From Tuctoria greenei (lineage: Eukaryota > Streptophyta > Magnoliopsida > Poales > Poaceae), in NCBI GenBank assembly GCA_036927565.1, contig JAYESD010000001.1:274051560-274115559 (forward strand): DNA of 64,000 bases, written 5' to 3'. Every line of letters begins with the position of its first letter. The stretch's first letter is position 1. Below are positions 1 through 10,973 of this stretch, one piece after another. The position numbers and the translations under genes are program-made. The notes under the pieces are model-generated. The model was given only the letters and a program-made list of their open reading frames with translations, was not told the DNA's origin and did not search any database.

Positions 1-1534
1 AGCATAAGGGATAGCGCAGCTCCAATAACACCACAGGCAAAGCTGATGGTAGACACGGCCTAGAACTCCGCATTCTCACCATTAAACTCCCAATCCTGAC
101 CTGCAACTATTGGGGGGGATTGCAAGAGTGAGTACATGTCGTACCCAGCAAGTGTGGAAAGTATGACATGTGGTTGATTCAAAGGATGACAATAATAATG
201 GTTAAGTGCTGAAAAGTACATAAAAACATTTGAAAAGCAATATATTATGTGTATGTGAAGTAAACCCATCATAATCATAAGTAATATCATAATACCAGTC
301 CACAATTCACCATCCTCATCAATAATTCTAGATTTCACCATTTGCCAATAACCATATTCAATACCAGAAATTAATCCATAACCATAATACCAACCATAAC
401 CATCCCAAATCCCAATTTCCCTCTAATAATAGAAGTTGTCCAGGTGCTCATAACCGGGAGCACGGCTATCATGATAGTTTTATTAGACTCTGTAGAGTTT
501 GTACCTCTTTACCCACGTGTTCGTGATTTCATCACCTTTCGATGACTAGAACCTCTATTATGCCGTCTCACACTTCCGTCGGTGTGTGGCCAAGAGATCA
601 CAAAATAGCCTTTACAAAGGGATTACTAGCCTATTTAGACCCCACTGAGGTTTCACCGGTGGCGATGTCTCCCACAGAGCACATCTTCAACCAAGGGCCC
701 CCTCTTGAGCCATTCAGATCCCAGGGTAGTCCCACCAATTATCAACAAACCCAATCCGACTACCCCTTCCCCGAGCATCCACAATGGTCCAAAAAGCACT
801 TGCAAAGCCCTAATTAATCAACTACGCTGCACCCATACTTGGCCTCGTGGTGGCATGGTAGTCCTGGCTTATTCTCGCATGAACCGGTCTTTAGATCTAA
901 AGCAAGCAAACCACCATAGCATCCAACCCATCCACATACCAGGCTTGCTTAGATCACCCATTACTATATCATATTGACCAGCTCACATTAACAGAATACC
1001 ATTAATGTATAATTAAATGTGTAGTGTAGTTTTCCTATCCCATTTGATTAAGCGATGCAAAAGGTAAAAACCCTTGCTGACTCTCTACCATACATCCCAG
1101 GTGACAAGGGTGGTTAAACAATTCTGGTAAACTTCCTACCATAGGATTTCCCATCAAATTGACACAAGCATGCAGTTTTGCAAACAAAACATTCATTTTA
1201 AAACAGGGTCAATATGCTCAAGGACACTTGCCTTGCTCTTGCTGTTGATTAGGATCAAAGCCTTCAAACTCTTGGTGCTGTAGATCCTCTGCGGCACTCT
1301 CTAGCACAAATCCATCTAATCCACACAATAAACATACAGGACAAGAACACAATCAAAGAGTGCACATATATTAGTCAATATGACATGACATGCATGATTA
1401 ATGCAAATGCAAGGTAGAACTTGTTACTAGATTGCTTTAATGGTCAATAACTAGTTCTAATAGCTTTTAACAGGTTTATATAGGTTTGGAGTTGATTAGG
1501 TCAGTTTTTGGAATTAATTCAACAAAATTTATCT

Positions 1535-2440
1535 AGGGAAATCGGACTAGTCCGCTAGGGACCGGACAAGTCCGCACTTTACAAGATCAACAGATTAGGG
1601 TTTTCTAGATCGACGTGAATTTGGAGATTAGGGGTTGATTTCATGTAAGGAAAAGAGAATAGAAAGTATACCAGGTGTTTAGAACTCCAATGAATCAAGA
1701 AACTTGGAGGCAACATTTGGATCTTGATGATCTAGGGTTGGTGATGAACTTGGAGATGAATTGGTGATGAAGAACGAAGCTTGATGGAGATATTGATCCT
1801 CTTTCGTTTCCTCCTCCTCTTCTTCTTGCTTGGGATCTTCTCCTCCCTCCTTGATGGTGGCTCTCCACGAACTAGGGTTTGGGTGGGGTGGAAAAATGGC
1901 AAATATATGTCAAGCCAAGGGGTGGGGCTGTTTATATAGAGGTGGAGGCTAGTGTTAGATGGATTTCGAGTTTGAGAGAAGTAGAGGCTGGTTTAGAGTC
2001 CCACATGGGCTCTAAAAGAGTTAGGCACGATGCCCCTAGGCCCACTTAACGTGAAACCCAAGAAACCAGTCGTAAAACAAAAGATCAACTCAGAGTCACG
2101 AAATATCGGACAAGTCCGAAAAGGACCGGACTAGTCCGAAGTTGTCCGGAGAGAAAATCGGACAAGTCTGGCCTAAAATCGGACAAGTCTGATTTTAGTC
2201 AGAAAGAAATCGAACAAGTCCGCTGGAACACCGGACTAGTCCGGAAAAGTCCAGGGACTTAGCAATTTTTCAAGGATTCTTGAAATATCGGACTAGTCCG
2301 CACAAAATCTGACAAGTTCGAAAGTTTCCAAAGGCAAAATCAGACTAGTCCGCAGCAAAAACGGACAAGTCCATTTTTAGTCAGGGAGAAATCGGACTAG
2401 TCCTCAGTAAAATCGGACTAGTCCACACTTTCCTGCATTT
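1535..2440. repeat. Clustered 12-bp palindromes CGGAC(T/A)AGTCCG in LTR U3
   Basis: CGGACTAGTCCG is its own reverse complement. It alternates with CGGACAAGTCCG, whose complement is CGGACTTGTCCG. Two copies lie at 1542-1575 and roughly a dozen more, some mutated, at 2104-2440, spaced irregularly about 20-40 bp apart. They lie in the U3 part of the LTR on both sides of its TATA box. The spacing and the sequences between copies are irregular, so this is not a simple tandem array. Function is unknown; transcription-factor binding is an inference. Confidence 0.8.
1931..1938 (-). promoter_or_regulatory. Putative TATA box of LTR F
   Basis: Reads TATATAAA on the minus strand in the context CTATATAAAC. 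The same core is found at the equivalent place in the LTRs of elements B and C. It lies about 640 bp inside the LTR, a reasonable position for an LTR promoter. Confidence 0.5.
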
Positions 2441-2574
2441 TTAGTGCGGTATTGTTCCAAATAAATTTTAAATGCTCCAAATAAGTTTTAAACTCATTCC
2501 TCTTGATATGGATTAATGTTAAACATGTATATGAATGTATGTAGGGCATGATGCATGAAAATGAGGGTGTTACA

Positions 2575-3273
2575 GATGCATACTCCGGATATCACCAAAT
2601 CCAGATGTCTAGGGAGATGAAGAGCATACTGCCTTCATTACAGTAGATGGGTTGTATTGTTATACTGCTATGCCATTTGGTCTAAAAAATGCTGCTTCAA
2701 CTTTTGTGCGAGCTATGCACAAAACTTTTGGAGAACTCAATAGGGACTTGGTGGAGGTGTACGTTGATGACATCATTGTGAAGATTAAGAACAAGGAGTC
2801 ACTCCTTGACAAATCGCAAGCCGTCTTCGACAAGCTGCGCATCACATGCACCAAGCTGAACCTAGACAAGTGCGTCTTCGGGGTTAGCTCCGAGAAGCTC
2901 CTTAGTTTCTTGGTGACCCACCGAGGAATTGAGGCAAACCTGGCAAAGATCAAGGCAATAGAAGATATGCGGCCTCCAGCTCGCATCAAGGACGTCCAAA
3001 ATCTAACTGGATGTCTAGCCATGCTCAGTCGGTTCATCTCGAGACTAGCAGAGCGAGCACTTCCCTTCTTCAAGCTATTGAGGAAGACCGGGCCATTCCA
3101 TTGGTCCGAAGAAGCAGAAAAGGCATTCCAAGAGCTCAAGCAGCACCTCACCACCCTACCAATCTTGGTAGCTCAGAACCCTGGTGAGCCTCTACTGCTT
3201 TATATTTCCGCAACTAAAGAAGTTGTAAGCATGGTTCTGGTTGCGGAAAGATCGAAACCACCTACAATTTAGG
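2575..3273 (+). pseudogene. pol: Reverse transcriptase, C-terminal part (element A)
   Basis: The frame begins inside the RT motif DAYSGYHQI at 2575, directly after LTR F, so the N-terminal half is separated. A one-base loss near 2617, compared with element E, shifts the frame. From 2652 it reads FGLKNAASTFVRAM and the catalytic YVDD at 2760-2771, then the thumb region and the start of the first RNase H (LLLYISAT, about 3202). A TAG at 3270-3272 replaces a CAG present in E. RT would copy element RNA into cDNA, but this copy cannot make a whole enzyme. The long frame on the opposite strand is a shadow. Confidence 0.85.
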
Positions 3274-3575
3274 AATCCAGACCCCTCTGGGAGGGTCCGG
3301 GGCTACCTAAAGGTGAGTCTGGGCCTCAGCCCTCAAGCACGGATCTTCAAGGTGGAGTACTAGAAGATCAACCTCTCTCATCTAAGGGAATTCTCACGGC
3401 TGTTCAAGAAGATCTGGACCCCTCAGGGAGGGTCTGAGTTGAACAAGAAGAAGTTCTGAGCCCCTCTGGGAGGGTCCGGGAAGCTCATCAAGAAGGGTTG
3501 GACCCCTTCGGGAGGGTCCGGGTCGATGGAGAGGAAGATCTGGGGCCCTCCGAGAGGGTCCAGACCGTCTAGCGC
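3255..3575 (+). repeat. PSGRVR-coding repeats inside the Ty3 RNase H loop (element A)
   Basis: At least four degenerate copies of a unit like 'CCCTCNGGGAGGGTCCGG' encode (D/S)PSGRVR-like peptides. They lie between the VLVAER strand and the RPVYF strand of the first RNase H. The unit is close to its own reverse complement. Related repeats occupy the same protein position in E (33930-34213) and G (58250-58590). Confidence 0.75.
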
Positions 3576-4480
3576 CCAGTGTACTTCATCAATGAAGTAC
3601 TCCACGATGCCAAGACCAGATACATCGAAGTGCATAAGCTGCTTTACACAGTTCTTATCGCCTGAAGGAAGCTTCATCATTATTTCCAAGCCCACAAGAT
3701 ATCAATGGTAACTTCTTATACACTGCGTGCTATATTGCATAACCCTAATTCTACTGGGAACATCTCAAAGTGGGCAACGGAGCTGGCCGAGTTCAATCTT
3801 GAAGCCGTGACAAGCAATCAATAGTCAGGCTTTGGCTGACTACGTGGCGGAGTGGACTCCTTCTCCATCAAACCCTGGGGTCCCAGTGAGCAGAAGTAGG
3901 AACCCAAGGTCTCGGTCTTCACTGAACCTCACTAGACTCTCTACTTCGACGGCTCCATGCAGAGGCAGGGGGCCGGAGCTGGAATCCTCCTCCTCGCTTT
4001 GACCGGGGAGAAGGTCAAATACATGGTTCACCTTGACTTGAAGGCAACCAACAACATGGCGGAGTATGAAGCTCTCATCCACGAGCTCAAGGTGGCACTA
4101 TCTTATGGTGTGAAAAAGTTGTTGGTGAAGGGTGATTCATAGCTAATTATAAAGCAAGTCAGAGGTGAATGATGCTGCAACAACCCCCAACTAGCTGCAT
4201 ATCTCTTTGAAGTCCAGAGGCTCCAAAAGGACTTCGAAGTCCTCGATCTCCACCATGTTCAGCATATCCATAACGCTGAAGTTGACGAACTCTCGACGAA
4301 GGCCTCAACCGAAGCTCCGGCTCCCGAGGGATTCTTCATTCGGAGGTTGTCAAGACCAACACCTCAGTCCACCAAACTAAGCGAAGGGGGCAATACCAGC
4401 ACCTCAAAGCTGGCGGTCCCGGTGGCCCTGTTACCCTGGCGTCCACCAAGGGTCGTAGGTGTTGCAGGAAGCTCCGAACA
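3576..4480 (+). pseudogene. pol: Degenerate Ty3 RNase H end plus archaeal-type RNase H (element A)
   Basis: RPVYF (about 3577) to the ILHNPNSTGN block (about 3742) is the end of the inherited Ty3 RNase H. A second RNase H follows, with LYFDGS near 3942 and NNMAEYEAL near 4050. A second, archaeal-type RNase H is a known hallmark of Tat-clade elements; it cuts RNA in RNA:DNA hybrids. Stops include TGA in 'IA*RKL' (about 3660) and TAG at 4140 after VKGDS. Several stops match CAG or CGA codons in E. Short frameshifts around 3800-3840 break the linker. Confidence 0.75.
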
Positions 4481-5759
4481 ACCCAGCACGCAAGACTCAG
4501 AAGCTCAAGTTAGCTCCGATGCATGGATCTCGGAGATCCGGAGCTACTTGAAGGACAACATCCTTCCTGAAGACAGTGTATCCGCTGACCAGATCGTCAG
4601 ATTGGCTAAAAGATACATGCTGGTAGAAGGGGATCTCTATCAGCGCGGTGCCAACGGCGTCCTAATGCGGTGCATTGCAAGGGAAGAAGGCCGCGAGCTC
4701 CTCGCGGAGATCCATGGAGGCGAGTGTGGGAACCACGCGTCTTCCCGCACGTTGGTCGGCAAAGCATTTCAGCACAGCTTCTACTGGCCTACAACACTCC
4801 AGGACGCAGTGGAGTTGGTGAAAAAGTGTGAAGTGTGCTAATTCCACGCAAAAGAAATTCACACACCGGCTCAGTCACTGCAAATGATTCCTCCTACATA
4901 TCCATTCGTTGTGTGGGGCATGGATATTTTGGGATCTTTCCCAAAAGTCGTTGGAGGTTACAGGTTCCTGTATGTCACCATCGACAAGTTCACCAAGTGG
5001 CCAGAAGCTACCCCAATTGTGACTATCAATAAGCAATTAGCAATCAAGTTCTTGAAGTCCATAGTCTGCAGATTTAGAGTTCTGGACAGAGTCATTACTG
5101 ACAACGAAACTCAACTTACAAGTGCTACATTCCAAGAATATTGTGAAGACCTCGGCATTCAAGTCAGCTACACATCAGTAGCTCACCCGACAAGTAATGG
5201 CCAAGCCGAGAGAGCCAATGCAGAAAAATTAAAATTACTCAAGACACGCACATATGAGAGCTTAAAAAAACACGGAGCCAACTGGATCGACGAGCTTCTG
5301 TCCACCTTGTGGGCTAACAAGACAACACTTAACCGGTCAACTGGAGAGACCCCCTTTTTCCTAGTGTACGGAGTTGAAGCAGTCTTTCCTCCCGAGATCA
5401 CCTTGGGGTCGCTTTGGATCCGGACCTTCGATGAAGCCACGCAGGACCAGCTCCGGCGTGAAGACCCTGACCTCGTCGACGAGGGAAGGTGCTAAGCATC
5501 TGTTCGGAATGCACGTTATTGCCAGACGCTCTGGAGCTATCATCAAAGGCATGTGTGCAACCGGCAGCTCGAGGAAGGCGATCTGGTGCTGCAGAGAATA
5601 CTAACTCGTGAAGGGATGAACAAACTTTCCCCCAGCTGGGAAGGTCCCTTCCAAGTGATCAAAGTATCCCGACCCAAATGCGTTCGCTTGGCAACTGAGG
5701 ATGGGACCCCGCTTCCCAATCCTTGGAACATCGAGCACATCCGTAAGTTCTATGCTTAG
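4481..5759 (+). pseudogene. pol: Integrase (element A)
   Basis: The zinc-binding region (HGGECGNHA, then KKCEVC ending at a stop near 4841) leads into a catalytic core with GMDILGSF (about 4918), TDNETQL (about 5096; E has TDNGTQF) and NGQAERAN (about 5197), the D, D and E motifs. The C-terminal part WEGPFQVIKV to IRKFYA ends at 5759. The gene would insert element cDNA into the chromosome. Stops at 4839-4841 and 5493-5495 and a shift near 5500 inactivate it. It lies directly before the repeat-rich spacer, as in E. Confidence 0.8.
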
Positions 5760-7187
5760 TTTCACAGAGGTGAGTCTGTAATTACATACAATGTATGTTA
5801 TAGAGTCAACATACGGAGTCGAGTAGGTCCTCCGGGAGAACATTCGGACCCCTCCGTGAGGGTCCGGTAAGTTCAAACAACACTTGATACAGTCCCAACA
5901 CTAAAAGTGTAGCTACCTTCCCTGGGTTAGAACAAGAGGTATAGCAAATTTAACCTGGTTCTGAACCCTAAGTGTGTCCTTTTATCCCCTGTAATCCGGA
6001 CCTATAATGAAAGACATTGTTATATGAAGATAGAACCCTAAGTGTGTCCTTGTCTCCACGTGCATTTATTTTGTACAGGCTCATTCTTTCGAATTATCTT
6101 TCTTTTCCTTCTTGTCTATAATGAAGGTGTGCAATCCTTGTTGGCTTTTAGTCCAAGTAATTCATTTGTTATGCAAGTTGCATTGTTGATTTCTCTAGAT
6201 TTTAATATTGTCGGACGGTGTATTCGCCTGAACGCCAAGCCAACATAGGTCCGGAGTGAGCTATCGACTTAGTTTGGTCCTGCACCCTAAGTACACCACT
6301 CTACCTATATCCCAGCAGGCCTCAGTAAGGTGGGTCTAGAACACATTGGAATCAGAAGAAATTAATTCAATGCGCTTGTTTATATATTGAACTCTTATGG
6401 ATCTAAGGTTCAAATAAGAATAGTAAGACGCAAACGAGTTATAGACAAGAAGACAAATTTTACTGTTTTTCTTGACTTTAGTGTGTAGGAAAGATGGAAA
6501 ATTCATGCCGATGGTGGACAATGCTGGAACTACTAAGCTCCGACATTCCCCAAGGGGGCCCGCCGTTGACGTTTCATGCGTTGATAATGGGTGCCGTCGA
6601 AGCTAAAAAGCTCCGACAACCCCAGGGGGGCCTGCCGTTGATGTCAAGAACCCAAGACGATCGAAGTGAAGATGGTGGAAAAATCACCCCGAGGGGGCCC
6701 GCCGTTGACGTTTCACACGTTGACAGTGGATTTCGTCGTACCTAACCAGCTCAGACAACCCCAAGTGGCCTGCTGTTGACGTTCCTACGCGTTGACAGTG
6801 GGTGCAGTCGGACCTATCCAGCTCCGACAACCCCAAGGGGCCCGCTGTCGATGTCCATGCACGTACATAGTGGGCGCCGTCACACCTATCTAGCTCCGAC
6901 AACTCCCAGGGGACCCACCGCCAACGAAATAAAAGCTCCCTAGAGAAGTCAGGGATAAAATCTTCGGACCTAAAGTCTACAAGTTCAAAGCGCTCAAGTC
7001 TTCAACACATAGTCAAATCCTTTTGGTACATGTTCGCAAATAAATTGTGTACATATACCGGGGGCAAACAAGATGAAGGACAATGTATTGAAGACAAAAT
7101 GAAATTAAATCATTCAAAATGTTTGGATTTCATTCATCTGAGGATTGGAGATTACAAAATTGGATAAGTTACAAGCAGAGTAAGGTC
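5760..7187. other. Spacer between pol and antisense gene (element A)
   Basis: I see no convincing gene here. The spacer carries a further gaccCCTCCG-type inverted motif just after pol (5835-5870), a T-rich stretch (6060-6200), and a minisatellite (6490-6960). The last 300 bases before 7188 resemble E 37400-37664. Confidence 0.6.
6490..6960. repeat. Minisatellite with AGCTCCGAC units (element A spacer)
   Basis: About six diverged units of 65-85 bp. Each holds 'AGCTCCGACAACCCC', a run AAGGGG(G)CCCGC, and 'GTTGACAGTGG' or a variant. Elements E (about 37120-37400) and G (about 55010-55350) have related but fewer or rearranged units. Many units place CGGAGCT and AGCTCCG close together, allowing small hairpins. 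Confidence 0.75.
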
Positions 7188-7605
7188 CTAGGTCCTACGG
7201 AAGTATGAGGCGACTTTATGGGCAACCTCTTGAACGTTGGCCTTGGTGGCATCCTCCTCTTCAACAACGGGACCTTCGAGCGCCGAATCCAAAGGGAATT
7301 GGGCATCTCGGCTCTTGTAACACGTCAGCACTTATTCTGCGACGTTCTTAGCCAAAGATTTTCCCTCTGTCTCCAGCTGGTCCACGATGACATCACCCAT
7401 TGCGTCGAGTTTGCCGCCAGTAGAGTTGAGAGCCACCAGTGCTCGGTCTAGCTCCAGCTCTGGATTGTCTGGACGCAATGGATTGAAGCCTAGCGGCATC
7501 AACGCGTCATTAGCTCACCATAAGAAGTCCCATACCTGTATGGACTCAGTCTCCCTCAAACATCGCAACTCTTCTAGTGACCTCCGGACGCCCGCAAGCT
7601 CCGAA
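7188..7605 (-). pseudogene. Antisense gene, 3' end of exon 2 (element A), left of insertion B
   Basis: On the minus strand this reads the end of the coiled-coil protein found intact in element E. It includes a 'FSP(V/R)..DDPEPE'-like region and ends VASYFRRT with TAG at 7188-7190 (E ends VAEFFHRV). It stops abruptly at 7605, where chromovirus B begins, and resumes at 19661. CCGAA is repeated on both sides. Function unknown; see the entry at 37665-41144. Confidence 0.75.
7601..7605. repeat. Target-site duplication CCGAA (left of element B)
   Basis: Identical to 19656-19660 immediately after B's 3' LTR. Five bases is the normal duplication for Ty3 integrase. Confidence 0.95.
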
Positions 7606-8127
7606 TGTAACACACTAAATTTTTCGCATCATGCATTGCATACATGATCATGCATTAAACACTAGTAGAATAAAAGAAAAATAATAAAACATATATATAC
7701 AAATGTATGTAGCAAAAGAAGAAATATAAAATAATAATTATAGCCTAAAACTTGTAATAGGGAATAAGTATAAAAATAATAATAAAAATATATATCAATA
7801 TATATATATAACAATATATAAAAAAGAAAAAATATTAATAATATATGTTATAAAAATAATAAATAATAAATATATAATATTAATAATATATATAAAAAAA
7901 TATATAATAAATTATATAATAAAAGAAAAGTAAAAAAAGAAAAAGAAAATAAAACCAAAAAGGGACCGCTGGCCAGGCGGCCGAGCCAGCCCAGCCAGCC
8001 GGCCCCGACCCCCGCTGGCCACCCCGCCCCTGCGCGCCGTACCGCGCCCCGAGGCGCCCGGGCCCCACGCCACCCCCGCCGCCTGCTCCCGGCCCACCCG
8101 GCCGAGCCGACAGGCCGCCCCGCCTGT

Positions 8128-8153
8128 CCCCCCCCCCCCCCCCCCCCCCCCCC
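8128..8153 (+). repeat. Poly-C run of 26 in 5' LTR B
   Basis: An uninterrupted run of 26 C, followed at 8177-8185 by a second run of 9 C. In the 3' LTR the first run has 10 C and the second 33 C. Long C/G runs can form i-motif or G-quadruplex structures, and they also confuse assembly. Confidence 0.9.
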
Positions 8154-8498
8154 GCTGACGCGACGCCCGCCCCGGTCCCCCCCCCGCCTCGATCGCCTCC
8201 CCCGAGCCGCTCAGCCCCACGTCCCGCCCGTCGTACGCGCCCGACCCCGGAGTCCCGCGCCCGGCTCGGACTCCCGCCCCGATCCCCACTCTCGCGCCGT
8301 ACGCGCCCGACCCGCTCCCGCCGCTCCCGCGTGGCCTCCCGACCCCCGATTTTTTCCCGCCCGCCGAAGCTTCCGCCTCCTGCCGATTTTTCCGCCTGGA
8401 CCCCGCCAGCCTCCCGATCCCGACCGAGTCCCGCCCCGGTACGACTCCGCGTAGACCCCCGATCGAGCCGGACTCCGCGATTCCAGCACGTCACGCCC

Positions 8499-8506
8499 TA
8501 TATAAA
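8499..8506 (+). promoter_or_regulatory. Putative TATA box of 5' LTR B
   Basis: TATATAAA within CCCTATATAAACGACCG, at the downstream edge of the GC-rich block and followed by a purine-rich leader. The same sequence is in the 3' LTR at 17609-17616. Confidence 0.6.
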
Positions 8507-10561
8507 CGACCGAAAGCCTCGAGTTTTTCCCAGCCGCCAGCAGCCGCCGGAACAGAGGAAAAAAAGGGAGTCCAGAGAGCTGCGCCCAGGGAAGAAAAAG
8601 GAGGAAAAGAAGGGGAAGAAGAGGAAGAAAAAGAGGAGGGCCCCACCGTTCGCCGGAGATCGACGTCGACATCGCGCCGCCGTCGTCGTGCCTCCGGAGG
8701 ACGCATCTACTTCGTCTACGCATTGTCCCCATCCCGCGATCATCGAAGCCATCGCATCTACGGTAGGCCATGTTCCCGATGCGAATTTTAGCGATCATAT
8801 TGAATCTAATAGGCGTAACTTGATCGTAGTTGTGCCATAATTTTATTTTCAGCAGCATTAATCCACCCTAAAACCCCCGTAAACTCATATGAACACGTAT
8901 GAACTAGTTGCATCTAATTATTAAACAACTGTAGTAAATTAATTATTGAATTGTGCATGCATACATGTCATTGCATGTTGATTATTTTGTGTGCATCATG
9001 TTGATTGTATATGTTTTCTTGTATGTGTGATCACGAGTAGAGGGAAGTGCTCAAGAGATCGTGTACGAGGATTTTCAGAATCAAGATTTCGAAGCACTTG
9101 AGCAACCCTATCCGCCGGAGCAAGGCAAGTGTCCTTGAAGCATATTGATCCTGTTTTTAAAATAAATGTTTTGTTTGCAAAATTGCATGCTTGTGTCAAA
9201 TTGATGGGAATCCTATGGTAGGAAGTTTACTAGTTTTGTTTGACCATCCTTGTCACCTGGAATTTATGGTAGAGAGTCGGGAAGGGTTTTTACCTTTTTG
9301 CTTCACTTAATTAATTGGGATGGCAAACAACACTACACATTTAATTATGCACCAATGATATTCTGGTTAATGTGAACTGGTCAATACGATGGGTGATCTA
9401 AGCAAGCATGGTTATGTGGATGGGTTGGATGTTATGGTGGTTTGCTTGCTTTAGATCTAAGGACCGGTTCATGCCAGAATATGCCAGGTCAACAGTGCCA
9501 CCACAAGGCCAAGTATGGGTGCGGCGTAGCTGAATAATTAGGAGCGCTGCTAGTATTGTATGGACCATTGGATGGCGCGGGGAATGGGAGTCGAGGAGGA
9601 CTGCCCTCGGATCCGCATGGCACACGAGGGGGCCCGTGGGTGGGAGAATAGAGATTCAAGCCTGCCGGTGAAACCTTAGTGGGCCCGTACATACTAGTAG
9701 TCCCTTTTGAAAGGCTATTTTGTGATCTCTTGGCCACACACCTACGGAAGTGTGAGATGGCATAATGGAGGTTTCTTAGTCATCGAAAGGTGACGAAATC
9801 ACGAACATGTGGGTAAAGTGGTACAACCTCTGCAGAGTGTTTAAAACTATCATGATAGCCGTGCTCCCGGTTATGAGCGTCTGGATGACCTACATGATTA
9901 GAGTGAAATTGGGATTCGGGATGGTTATGGTTGGTTTATGGTTATGGTCTGGTAATGGTTATGGTTGGTTTATGGTTATGGGATGGTAATGGTTATGGTT
10001 TATGGATTATGGTCATGTATATGAATTTGAGTTATGGTAATTGGACATGGATAATGATGATGTTGGCAATAATTGGACATGGTTTATATTATGTTATTAT
10101 GATGGTTATGATGGGATTATTTCACATAGACATAGTATAATGCTTTTCAATTGTTTTACTGTACTTTTCAGCACTTAGCCATTATTACATTCGTCATTTG
10201 AATAAGCCACATGTCATACTTTCGACACTTGCTGAGTACGACATGTACTCACTCTTGCAATCCCCCCAACAGCTACTGGAGACAATTGGGAGTACCCTGA
10301 GGATCACGTGGAGTACTAGGTTGCGTACCGCCGTCAATTGCCTGTGGATTGGAGTCGTGCTGTTTAGTTATTTTCTGCTGCATTATTTAGAGTTTTATCA
10401 TTCGTGAACTATTGGATTATTGTAATAAAGTACTTATTTAATAGTTAAGACGTGGTTAAATTCTGTATATCGTTTGTGATGCAACCGTATATGTGTGATG
10501 AACTTCCTGGGCACACATATGCGTTACGCTTGGTTCATATTCGGAACCGGGCGTCACAAAT

Positions 10562-10574
10562 TGGTATCAGAGCC
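10562..10574 (+). other. Primer-binding site of element B
   Basis: TGGTATCAGAGCC, three bases after the LTR end. This is the well-known plant PBS complementary to the 3' end of initiator methionine tRNA. Confidence 0.9.
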
Positions 10575-10973
10575 GCGTTGACCGTAGGACGCAAGCCTAG
10601 GTAGAATGGACACTCTAGAGCACTTAGGAACACTCTTCTAATCTGATATTTTCGAAATTTTTTGCTGCTGTTTTGTTTTCCCTTATTTTCAGCTGCAAAA
10701 AGTATTGATCGCTGCTGCGTTTTTGATAAAAATTTTCAGAAGTGAGCAATATTAAGTGCTGCTGTTTTGCTGCGTATTTTTTCGTGGAAAAAGTGTGTTT
10801 TGCCGCTGTTATGTGTGGGTAAAATTATTATATTGGTTGCTGTATTTTTTTCTCCTTATTTTTCGTTCTTTTGGAACCGCTGCACCGCTCTTTTTCCGCC
10901 ATTTTAGGCTGCTGAAATTTTCAGATTTGTATTTGTTATTTTTTTTCCTCTAATGTATTCTTGTTTTCTGTAG

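Larger units (their letters stand above)
1..2574 (-). mobile_element. Tekay-like chromovirus LTR (element F), 5' LTR end at 2574
   Basis: In minus orientation this starts TGTAACACCCTCATTTTCAT at 2574, the same terminal sequence as the LTR ending at 44736. Its middle (about 130-1250) is the reverse complement of the LTRs of element B, for example the 'gacaagggtggt' block near 1100 against 9240. The other LTR end and the element body lie beyond the left edge, so I cannot say whether it is a solo LTR. The insertion splits the RT gene of element A, and the next five bases (GATGC, 2575-2579) are one copy of the expected duplication. The part nearest the LTR start (about 1530-2450) holds many CGGACTAGTCCG-type palindromes. 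Minus-strand orientation is certain. Family assignment rests on similarity to B and C. Confidence 0.8.
7606..10558 (+). repeat. 5' LTR of chromovirus B
   Basis: Starts TGTAACACACTAAATTTTTC and ends GGGCGTCACA. Layout: AT-rich block (7660-7960), very GC-rich block with C-runs (7965-8480), TATA box at 8499, then a region shared with LTRs F, C and H (about 8990-10558) with repeated GGTTATGGTTGG-type steps at 9920-9990. The long frames on both strands of the GC-rich block have biased composition and no recognisable domain; I do not call them genes. Confidence 0.93.

Noticed and set aside
1535..2440. Regularly recurring CGGACTAGTCCG units as a CRISPR-like array
   Set aside because: Spacing is irregular, the repeat is only 12 bp, the setting is a plant LTR, and the same motif is in several elements.
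2660..3154. Minus-strand frame over the RT of element A, and similar frames over RT in E and G
   Set aside because: Mirror frames of RT coding sequence; they recur wherever the RT is kept and carry no own motif.
7880..8858. Long open frames on both strands of the GC-rich LTR block (and again at 16925-17956)
   Set aside because: Low-complexity composition, both strands open at once, no domain, and they lie in LTRs; the repeats in both LTRs are not independent support.
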